Source of the DNA: an uncultured Anaerolineaceae bacterium
Lineage (GTDB): Bacteria; Chloroflexota; Anaerolineae; Anaerolineales; Anaerolineaceae
DNA length: 8,594 bases
Direction: 5' to 3'
Assembly (NCBI GenBank): GCA_937890875.1
Contig: CALAEB010000659.1
Span: 1 to 8,594 of the forward strand
Part shown: in pieces, positions 1-5,320 of the stretch
Layout of the letters: the number at the start of each line of letters is the position of its first letter
How positions within the stretch are numbered: the stretch's first letter is position 1
Program-made: the position numbers and the translations under genes
Notes under the pieces: generated by a model
What the model saw: only the letters and a program-made list of their open reading frames with translations
Database searches by the model: none
What the model was told of the DNA's origin: nothing

Positions 1-1005
1 CCTTATGCAATCCTGGAGCCCGTGCTCTGCGGCGGCGTGACAGTGAAACAGGCTACGCTGCATAATTTTGATTTTATCCGGGAACGGGATATCCGGATTG
101 GCGACCGGGTGTTGATCAAACGGGCCGGAGATGTGATCCCGTATGTGATCGGTCCGGTGACCGAAAGCCGGACGGGCGCTGAAATTTCGTATGAAATTCC
201 GCAGGAATGTCCGGTCTGCAAGCAGAAGACGGAACAAATCCCCGGTGAGGTGGCGGTTTATTGCGTGAATAGCGCGTGTCCGGCACAACTGATCCGGAAT
301 GTGGAGCATTATGCTTCGCGCGGAGCGATGGATATCGCCGGGTTAGGCATTAAAATCGTTGAATTAATCGTCCGGCAGGGCTTGATCCGGGATTACGCCG
401 ATATCTACCGGCTGGAGCGGGATCAGCTGCTGGAACTGGAAGGTTTTGCCGGGAAAAAAGCCGATAACCTGTTGGAGGCGATCGAGAATTCGAAACAGCA
501 GCCGTTGGGGAGATTGATCAACGCGCTGGGAATCCGCGGCGTGGGCGAGGTGATGGCGGAAACACTGGCCGCGCATTATGGAACGCTGGACGCGCTGCAG
601 GGTTGCGCTGCGGCTGATTTGGAAACGATTGAAGGCGTCGGGCCGAACATTGCCCAGGCGATTACCGATTGGTTCGCACAGCCTTCCAATCAGCATACGC
701 TTGAGAAACTGAAAGCTGCCGGGGTTTGGCCGGAAGCGGAGCGGCTTGTTCGGGATGAGACGCCGGCGGATCTGCCCTTGTCCGGCCTGCGGATTGTCGT
801 AACGGGCACATTGCAGGCTTTTACGCGGGACGAAGCCAAGGACTTTATCCAGCGAAACGGAGGAAAGGCGATCGACAGTGTCAGCAGCAAAACTTCGTTT
901 GTTCTGGCGGGAGAAAATCCGGGCTCGAAACGGGAAAAAGCAGTTGCATTGGGGATCCCCGTGATGAGTGAAGCCGAATTTCTGGAAAAATACCGGCGTG
1001 AATAA
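1..1005 (+). CDS. ligA: NAD-dependent DNA ligase LigA, C-terminal part (5' truncated by window edge)
   Basis: LigA seals nicks in duplex DNA using NAD+ during replication and repair in the cytoplasm. The frame is open from base 1, so the start, the adenylation domain and the catalytic lysine lie outside the window. What remains is in the usual LigA order. The end of the OB fold is seen in GGVTVKQATLHN and RAGDVIPYV. A four-cysteine zinc finger follows, with codons at 208, 217, 262 and 277. Next come helix-hairpin-helix repeats, including LEGFAGKKADNLLEAI, ALGIRGVGEVMAETLA and IEGVGPNIAQAI. A C-terminal BRCT domain begins near LSGLRIVVTGTL (about 780) and runs to the end. TAA is at 1003-1005. 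No part of the visible portion is missing or frameshifted. It is followed by a strong hairpin terminator and converges with the superoxide reductase gene. Confidence 0.97.
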   Translation, partial: PYAILEPVLCGGVTVKQATLHNFDFIRERDIRIGDRVLIKRAGDVIPYVIGPVTESRTGAEISYEIPQECPVCKQKTEQIPGEVAVYCVNSACPAQLIRNVEHYASRGAMDIAGLGIKIVELIVRQGLIRDYADIYRLERDQLLELEGFAGKKADNLLEAIENSKQQPLGRLINALGIRGVGEVMAETLAAHYGTLDALQGCAAADLETIEGVGPNIAQAITDWFAQPSNQHTLEKLKAAGVWPEAERLVRDETPADLPLSGLRIVVTGTLQAFTRDEAKDFIQRNGGKAIDSVSSKTSFVLAGENPGSKREKAVALGIPVMSEAEFLEKYRRE

Positions 1006-1033
1006 CCGGCAGCAATTTGTTTGGCTTACTCCG

Positions 1034-1051
1034 TTTCCGGATCTCCGGAAA
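1034..1051. repeat. Small hairpin downstream of ligA
   Basis: A 7-bp inverted repeat, tttccgg and ccggaaa, separated by the 4 bases atct, lies 28 bp after the ligA stop codon. It could fold in the ligA 3' untranslated RNA. No T-tract follows it, so it is unlikely to terminate transcription alone; the larger hairpin at 1112-1167 is the better terminator. It might protect the 3' end or be a chance result of the many CCGG words in this DNA. Confidence 0.4.
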
Positions 1052-1111
1052 ACAGATAAATCAAACGAAATTCCGGCGTATTTCGAATCGCTGCTGAGAC
1101 TGACGATCGGA

Positions 1112-1167
1112 CTGAAAGATAACAAAAGATTCTCCGATACTGCGGAGAATCTTTTGTTATCTTTCAG
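1112..1167. terminator. Bidirectional intrinsic terminator between ligA and the superoxide reductase gene
   Basis: Two perfectly complementary 25-base arms (1112-1136 and 1143-1167) flank a 6-base loop, atactg. The inner stem is G+C-containing (gattctccg/cggagaatc). The outer stem is A-rich on the left (aacaaaa) and T-rich on the right (ttttgtt), so either strand gives a hairpin core followed by a U-rich run. It lies between two genes that converge: ligA ends 106 bp to the left and the superoxide reductase stop is 10 bp to the right. It therefore probably ends both transcripts. Confidence 0.9.
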
Positions 1168-1177
1168 CCGGTTTTGT

Positions 1178-1555
1178 TTAAAGCGCGTGCTTCCAGAGAC
1201 CGTGTAAATTGCAGTATTCGTAAGCGGCGATCAGTTCATCGTCCGACAATTCGAAATTCGCTGTCGGCGCTTCAGCCGGATGCAGAGTTTTGATTTGCCC
1301 GCCTTTTTGGGTGTGCAGGTAGATCCACTGGATGTAATGTTCCGGGAGCATCGGATGCGCTACGCTGCCGACCGTTACTTCCACATTGTTTCCCACGACT
1401 TTGACGACCGGAACATGTTTTTCCGTCGCGCCGTCGGAGGTGTTCGCGACAAGCTCCTGCATTTCTTCCCCGCAGCAAATCGTCGGTGTGCCGGAATCGT
1501 TGATCAAAGCAATGATTTTCCCGCATTGATTACAATGAAAAAATTTCGGTACCAT
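1178..1555 (-). CDS. dfx: Desulfoferrodoxin-type superoxide reductase (two-iron class)
   Basis: This cytoplasmic enzyme reduces superoxide to hydrogen peroxide without making oxygen, a typical defence of anaerobes; electrons usually come from rubredoxin. The 125-residue length fits the two-iron class. The N-terminal desulforedoxin-like domain has the FeCys4 centre: Cys8, Cys11 and the adjacent pair Cys27-Cys28. The catalytic domain has the expected ligands of the Fe(His)4Cys centre: His47 in TEKHVPV, His67 in VAHPM, His73 in EHYIQW, and Cys115 and His118 in YCNLHG. The conserved Glu45-Lys46 pair is present. The ATG at 1553-1555 is preceded by a good ribosome binding site (AAAGGAGAG on the minus strand). 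No electron-donor gene is adjacent, and the gene appears to be transcribed alone from a promoter in the 382-bp region. All key residues are intact, so activity is expected. Confidence 0.96.
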   Translation of the reverse strand: MVPKFFHCNQCGKIIALINDSGTPTICCGEEMQELVANTSDGATEKHVPVVKVVGNNVEVTVGSVAHPMLPEHYIQWIYLHTQKGGQIKTLHPAEAPTANFELSDDELIAAYEYCNLHGLWKHAL

Positions 1556-1605
1556 AATTCTTATCTCTCCTTTTTGAATTCTTGAATTGCTTCTCTGTAT
1601 TAATG

Positions 1606-1614
1606 ATTGTATCA
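1606..1614 (-). promoter_or_regulatory. Extended -10 promoter candidate for the superoxide reductase gene
   Basis: On the minus strand this reads TGATACAAT, which is the extended -10 form TGn followed by TACAAT (one mismatch to TATAAT). It would start RNA near 1599 and give a leader of about 43 bases carrying the AAAGGAGAG ribosome binding site. No good -35 box sits 16-18 bp further upstream, as is common for extended -10 promoters. The AT-rich palindrome at 1626-1636 overlaps the -35 position. Confidence 0.5.
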
Positions 1615-1625
1615 GGAATTGGCTG

Positions 1626-1636
1626 ATTAATTTAAT
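1626..1636. promoter_or_regulatory. AT-rich palindrome at the -35 position of the superoxide reductase promoter
   Basis: The sequence attaatttaat is a perfect dyad (attaa, one base, ttaat). It occupies the place where a -35 element would be for the extended -10 at 1606-1614. It could be an operator that blocks polymerase, for example for a redox- or metal-responsive regulator, but so short and AT-rich a dyad can arise by chance. Confidence 0.25.
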
Positions 1637-1744
1637 ATCTCGATCATATTTTCAAGGATTTTACGAACATGATATTTTCATGCCAGCTTTCCATCAAGAA
1701 AACCGGTTCATGCGATCAACGCAAACAATGCGGGATTCGCAGTG

Positions 1745-1772
1745 ATTCGAAATGATTCCTCAAATTTCGAAT
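1745..1772. repeat. Inverted repeat, 9-bp arms, in the divergent intergenic region
   Basis: attcgaaat (1745-1753) and its exact complement atttcgaat (1764-1772) are separated by 10 bases. The arm centres are 19 bp apart, close to two helical turns, which suits a dimeric DNA-binding protein. It lies about 165 bp upstream of the rarA start and about 190 bp upstream of the superoxide reductase start. No terminator-like T-tract follows. A regulator-binding role is an inference. Confidence 0.4.
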
Positions 1773-1878
1773 GGCTGTGCATCGTACAACCGTTTGGATT
1801 TTTGGTTCAACGGGGGTTATGTATATTCAGGTGGTCTGGTTCTGCCGTTTTGAGGGCGCCATGCTTTTGGATATCCGG

Positions 1879-1893
1879 TCAATTCCGAATTGA
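1879..1893. promoter_or_regulatory. 15-bp palindrome upstream of the rarA promoter
   Basis: tcaattccgaattga is a perfect palindrome around a central base at 1886. Its centre lies about 50 bp upstream of the transcription start predicted from the TATAAT at 1925-1930, where an operator or activator site could act. No matching known consensus is recognised. Confidence 0.3.
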
Positions 1894-1924
1894 AGGCTGT
1901 ATGCCGGTGGCTTTTCGCTTCGAT

Positions 1925-1930
1925 TATAAT
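1925..1930 (+). promoter_or_regulatory. Candidate -10 box giving a leaderless rarA mRNA
   Basis: A perfect TATAAT ends 7 bp before the rarA ATG at 1938. A transcript from it would begin at or within a base or two of the ATG, so the mRNA would have almost no leader. This fits the lack of any Shine-Dalgarno sequence ahead of rarA. No -35 box is visible at 16-18 bp spacing, which lowers confidence. Confidence 0.4.
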
Positions 1931-1937
1931 CACATGC

Positions 1938-3225
1938 ATGGATCTGTTTGATTACGCAAGTGAAAAAGAATTTGAGCGCAAAATGCCGCTGGCAGCCCGC
2001 ATGCGCCCGCGGACGCTGGATGAGTTTGTCGGGCAGGAACACATCATCGGTCCGGGCAGGCTGCTGCGCCGGGCGATCGAAACCGACCGTCTTTTTTCAT
2101 CCATTTTGCTCTTTGGCCCTCCGGGCACGGGCAAGACGACGCTTGCCAGCCTGATCGCGTCCAAATCGCAGGCGCATTTTGAATCCATCTCGGCCGTCCT
2201 GGCCGGAGTTGCGGAGTTACGCAAGGTCATTCAGGATGCACAGGAGCGGAAGCGGCTTTACCGGAAACGGACGCTGCTGTTTGTGGATGAGGTTCATCGC
2301 TGGAATAAAGCGCAGCAAGACGCATTGCTCCCGCATGTGGAGACCGGGCTGATTACGCTGATCGGTGCGACCACCGAAAACCCTTATTTCGAGGTGATCC
2401 GGGCGTTGGTATCCCGATCCAGGATTTTTGAAATGCACGCGCTGGATGAGACAGCGCTGAATACGATTTTGGACCGGGCGCTGACGGATTCGGAGCGCGG
2501 TTACGGCGGAACTGGCGGTGGAAAGCACCGCTCCGGAAGCGGACGGATCGCTGCGGATAACGCTTGAAATCGCGGAGGATTCAATTCAAAAACGGGCACT
2601 CCAGTATGATAAGGGTGGGGACGCGCACTATGATACGATTTCAGCTTTCATCAAGTCGGTGCGCGGGAGCGATCCGGATGCGGCGTTGTATTGGGTATCA
2701 AAAATGCTGTTGGCCGGTGAAGATCCGCGGTTTATCCTGCGTCGGATGATTATCCTGGCCAGTGAAGATATCGGCTTGGCGGACCCGCGCGCGCTGCAGA
2801 TTGCAACAGCAGCCGCAGCCGCATTTGACTATATTGGCATGCCGGAGGGATATTATCCGATCGCCGAGGCGGTGATTTATCTGGCGACCGCGCCGAAGTC
2901 CAATTCCGCAGGAGCGATTTTTAAAGCGATGGATCAGATCAAGGCGGAGGGCACCGGTGCGGTGCCCATCCATCTGATGGATTCCAGCCGGGACGCCAAG
3001 GGGCTCGGCCACGGCGCCGGATACAAATATCCGCATAGTTTTCCGGAACATTACGTGCCGCAGCAATATCTGCCGGATTCGGTTTCCGGCGGGTTTTACG
3101 AACCGACCGAGCAGGGATACGAAAAAGAAATCAAGGCCCGGATGGAGAACTTGCGGAGAATTATTTCAGAGCAGGATTCCGGGCAGCTCCGCGATGGAAT
3201 CAAGGATGATCTTGGCTCCGAATAA
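1938..3225 (+). pseudogene. rarA: Replication-associated recombination protein A (RarA/MgsA), disrupted by an internal deletion
   Basis: RarA is a clamp-loader-like AAA+ ATPase acting at stalled replication forks. The first part, frame of ATG 1938 to about 2510, holds Walker A (LLFGPPGTGKTTLA), Walker B (LLFVDEVHRWNKAQQDALL), sensor 1 (IGATTENPYFEV) and the arginine-finger segment (LVSRSRIF), ending in SERGYGG. The rest continues one frame over from about 2509 (ELAVESTAPEADG) through the tetramerisation and C-terminal region (YDTISAFIKSVRGSDPDAALYW, APKSNSAGAIFKA, SFPEHYVPQQYLP) to TAA at 3223-3225. Compared with RarA from memory, about 28 residues between these pieces are absent, including the GDARxxLN sensor-2 segment. 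Read as written, translation stops at 2565-2567. It is either a true pseudogene or an assembly/sequencing deletion. No Shine-Dalgarno precedes the start; the upstream in-frame TTG at 1890 is less likely. The last 60 bp overlap the convergent HAD gene. Confidence 0.9.
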
Positions 3226-3840
3226 ACGCAGGATCCAATCGCCGTCAAGCCCGCTGCGGACCGCCACAAAAGACGCTCCGGCATGTTTAGCCGTCCCCAG
3301 ATCAAAAATGGTATCCCCTACCATCAGGCACCGGTCTATCGGGACAGCCATCTGCTCCGCAACGTAACGCAGCGGCTGTCCGCTGGGTTTCGTGTAGCGG
3401 CAGGTTTGAGAGGTCACCACAATCTCAAACAGGCCGCTGACGTCGATCCGCTTTAAAAATGCCTGGGTGCTTGTTTCGCCGCCGGCGGTGACAATTGCCA
3501 GCCGGTATTTCTTTCTGAGTTCGAGCAAAGATGGGACGCAGTCTTCAATCAGCTGAAAACGATATTCGGAACTGCTCTGTGACATCCGATTATGCAGTTT
3601 GTTGAAAAGAAAATCAATCTGGATCTGGTCGGCCAGGAAGTAGAAAAAACTGGAAATCGTCTCCCCGATCATCACCAGTTTGCGGATGACTTTTTGCGCA
3701 CTGGTTGGGGAAAGCCAGAAGAAACAGGGGCGCAAAATCCGAAACAATGAATCGATATAATATTCATCTGTTTCGGCAAGCGTCCCGTCGATATCAAACG
3801 CGATCACCAGGAACCGGTTTTTGAGGGAAGGATGTTTCAT
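3166..3840 (-). CDS. HAD-superfamily hydrolase, phosphoglycolate phosphatase-like
   Basis: A 224-residue cytoplasmic phosphatase of the haloacid dehalogenase superfamily, subfamily I type with an alpha-helical cap between motifs I and II. Motif I is FDIDGTL with nucleophile Asp16 and acid/base Asp18. Motif II is the threonine in IVTAG (Thr118). Motif III is Lys151 in TKPSGQPL. Motif IV is VGDTIFDLGTA with Asp176 and Asp180. All catalytic residues are present. The substrate cannot be read from sequence; phosphoglycolate, other sugar phosphates or nucleotides are all possible. The ATG at 3838-3840 is 27 bp after the stop of the metallopeptidase gene and in the same frame, so that TAA bars an upstream start. 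The ribosome binding site is poor: GGAG touches the ATG and another lies about 14 bases upstream. It is the last gene of the minus-strand cluster and its 3' end overlaps rarA by 60 bp. Confidence 0.92.
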   Translation of the reverse strand: MKHPSLKNRFLVIAFDIDGTLAETDEYYIDSLFRILRPCFFWLSPTSAQKVIRKLVMIGETISSFFYFLADQIQIDFLFNKLHNRMSQSSSEYRFQLIEDCVPSLLELRKKYRLAIVTAGGETSTQAFLKRIDVSGLFEIVVTSQTCRYTKPSGQPLRYVAEQMAVPIDRCLMVGDTIFDLGTAKHAGASFVAVRSGLDGDWILRLFGAKIILDSIAELPGILL

Positions 3841-3867
3841 CTCCGGTTTTTCTGCTCCGTTCTTTGC

Positions 3868-5274
3868 TTACATCGCCTGTCCGGTCCGAATCAGATCCAG
3901 CAGTTCCGTTGTATTGAATGTATCCGGACTGATGACGAAATATACAATATCGTTTTGCTGAATTAAATTAATCCGCTCACCGTTGTCTCCGCTCCAGTCA
4001 GCGCCTGCATCCACAGTTCCCCAGCGCAGGTTGTTGTGCTCGGTCAGCGCTTCTGTAAATTCGCCGGCATCCTGCACTGAATCCCAGCTGGTTTTACTGA
4101 AAAAGAACGGCTTTCCATCACAACGGCTGAACTGGAAGTGTCCGCCACCCCAGCCTTCCGCGGCCGTTTGCGCTTTTTTATCCGGAATCCGCCAGGCCGC
4201 GTCATACGTGCTGTTCAGCAGCCACAGCAGATCAGCCTCATTCAGTGTGTTATCCAGCACAGGATCACAGGTTTCGGCGAGCAAATTCTGGAAAGGTTCG
4301 ATCAGGATCTGGGCCGGCTGGTCATCCGGATAACGTTCCGGATGCATGATCTGTTCGGCGCTGACCGGCGGATTGTTATACAGTTCGTCAACTGCGTCAA
4401 AGCCGCCTTTCAGATAATGCGTATATACAAAATCGAACCCGTAAGTATATGGGAAGAGAATTGATTCCTGAAAATATTTCGGCGCAGCGTCAAAGCTGGC
4501 CTGGGTTTCTTTATCCACCGGCTCTTCCTGAAGGTTTTGCTCATCGGAAATCAACGCCTGCGCGAGCGTTGCGTCCCCTTCGATCACGGCCTGGAGCGCA
4601 ATGCAATACTCATCGTTGTTTTCGCAGGCCGCATCCGAATATCCCAATTTCCCCTCAAAATCAAAATTGTCGAATTGCAGGAAATGAATGTATTCATGAG
4701 CCAGGGTTTGATTGTTCTGCGCTCCGGAATTTTCTTCGATCAGATACATTTCCCTGGTCTCGGTATCATAAAAGCCGGCGATTTGTTCGGAATAAAAGTC
4801 CAGGTAGAACTGTTCAAGATCAAAACCTTCCGGAATGAATCCCAAAATCGAAAGCAGATCGTGGTCATCAGCAAAATCCTGTGCTTCTATGTCTTCATAG
4901 AGCTCATCCGCCAGGTATTGCCGGAGTTCTTCCTGCTTTTTATAGACCGGTGAAACCGTGCTTTTCGCGCTCAGTCCGCGAATTTCCTGAGCGGAATTGA
5001 CAATTTTTTCCTGTTTGGGCGTTAATAAACGGCCTTCTGTCAACTGGTCTTCTTCCTGTGTTGTGGGTTCTTCCGGCTCCGTGATTTCGGCCGTTTCTTC
5101 GATTGTTTCTTCGACTAAGGTATCCTCGCCGATGATCCCGATTGAATTCACGCTGGTATTCCTGGTGAGGACGAACAAACCGGCGGCAAAAGCAGATATC
5201 AGAAAACAGCCGATCAGCATGATCGCGGCAATGATAAGGATTATGATGGTGATTTTTTTATCTTTGGGGTCCAT
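3868..5274 (-). CDS. Membrane-anchored HExxH zinc metallopeptidase-like protein
   Basis: A 468-residue protein not assigned to a named family. Residues 8-35 form a long hydrophobic segment after a short charged start (MDPKDKK). It contains LIGC, which matches a lipobox at Cys23, but hydrophobicity continues past the Cys, so a transmembrane anchor is more likely than lipidation. Residues 50-80 are a Glu/Thr/Pro-rich linker. The outer domain has LAHEYIHFLQ, with His193, Glu194 and His197 forming an HExxH zinc site, and VIEGDATLAQA about 38 residues on, where Glu232 is a plausible third ligand of gluzincin type. Later landmarks are FPYTYGFDFVYTHY and a segment around EQIMHPERYP. Peptidase activity is inferred from these motifs. 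The ATG at 5272-5274 follows a good ribosome binding site (GAGAGGAAA). A TTG at 5292 is in frame but would place that site inside the gene. It lies 46 bp after the C39-like gene and 27 bp before the HAD gene. Confidence 0.82.
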   Translation of the reverse strand: MDPKDKKITIIILIIAAIMLIGCFLISAFAAGLFVLTRNTSVNSIGIIGEDTLVEETIEETAEITEPEEPTTQEEDQLTEGRLLTPKQEKIVNSAQEIRGLSAKSTVSPVYKKQEELRQYLADELYEDIEAQDFADDHDLLSILGFIPEGFDLEQFYLDFYSEQIAGFYDTETREMYLIEENSGAQNNQTLAHEYIHFLQFDNFDFEGKLGYSDAACENNDEYCIALQAVIEGDATLAQALISDEQNLQEEPVDKETQASFDAAPKYFQESILFPYTYGFDFVYTHYLKGGFDAVDELYNNPPVSAEQIMHPERYPDDQPAQILIEPFQNLLAETCDPVLDNTLNEADLLWLLNSTYDAAWRIPDKKAQTAAEGWGGGHFQFSRCDGKPFFFSKTSWDSVQDAGEFTEALTEHNNLRWGTVDAGADWSGDNGERINLIQQNDIVYFVISPDTFNTTELLDLIRTGQAM

Positions 5275-5320
5275 AGCGGGATTTCCTCTCAATAAACTGG
5301 TTGTGACTGCTCAATTTGAA

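Larger units (their letters stand above)
1556..1937. other. 382-bp divergent intergenic region between the superoxide reductase gene and rarA
   Basis: This stretch holds the 5' regions of two divergent genes and no convincing coding sequence; the short open frames in it lack recognisable protein features. It is more AT-rich than the genes. It contains the extended -10 candidate for the minus-strand gene, a TATAAT 7 bp before the rarA ATG, a direct repeat of ttgaatt (1574-1580 and 1582-1588), and dyads at 1626-1636, 1745-1772 and 1879-1893. I see no riboswitch or small RNA with confidence. Confidence 0.7.

Noticed and set aside
364..1125. Long minus-strand open frame opposite ligA (253 codons)
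   Set aside because: It is antisense to well-conserved LigA domains, has no recognisable protein features, and runs across the terminator region; it is a shadow of G+C-rich coding sequence.
1742..1951. Plus-strand 69-codon open frame in the divergent intergenic region
   Set aside because: It has no Shine-Dalgarno, its composition is odd, and it overlaps the rarA start; it is better explained as non-coding.
2480..2570. Programmed ribosomal frameshift in rarA
   Set aside because: There is no slippery heptamer, and about 28 conserved residues are missing between the two frames, which a frameshift cannot restore.
3838..3870. Readthrough fusion of the metallopeptidase and HAD phosphatase (same frame, 27 bp apart)
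   Set aside because: A TAA separates them, there is no readthrough signal, and one product is exported while the other is a cytoplasmic type of enzyme.
4449..4953. Two overlapping plus-strand open frames opposite the metallopeptidase gene
   Set aside because: Both lie antisense to the HExxH protein and have no ribosome binding site or domain that I can see.
5275..5292. TTG start at 5292 for the metallopeptidase
   Set aside because: It would put the strong GAGAGGAAA ribosome binding site inside the gene; the ATG at 5272-5274 is correctly spaced from it.
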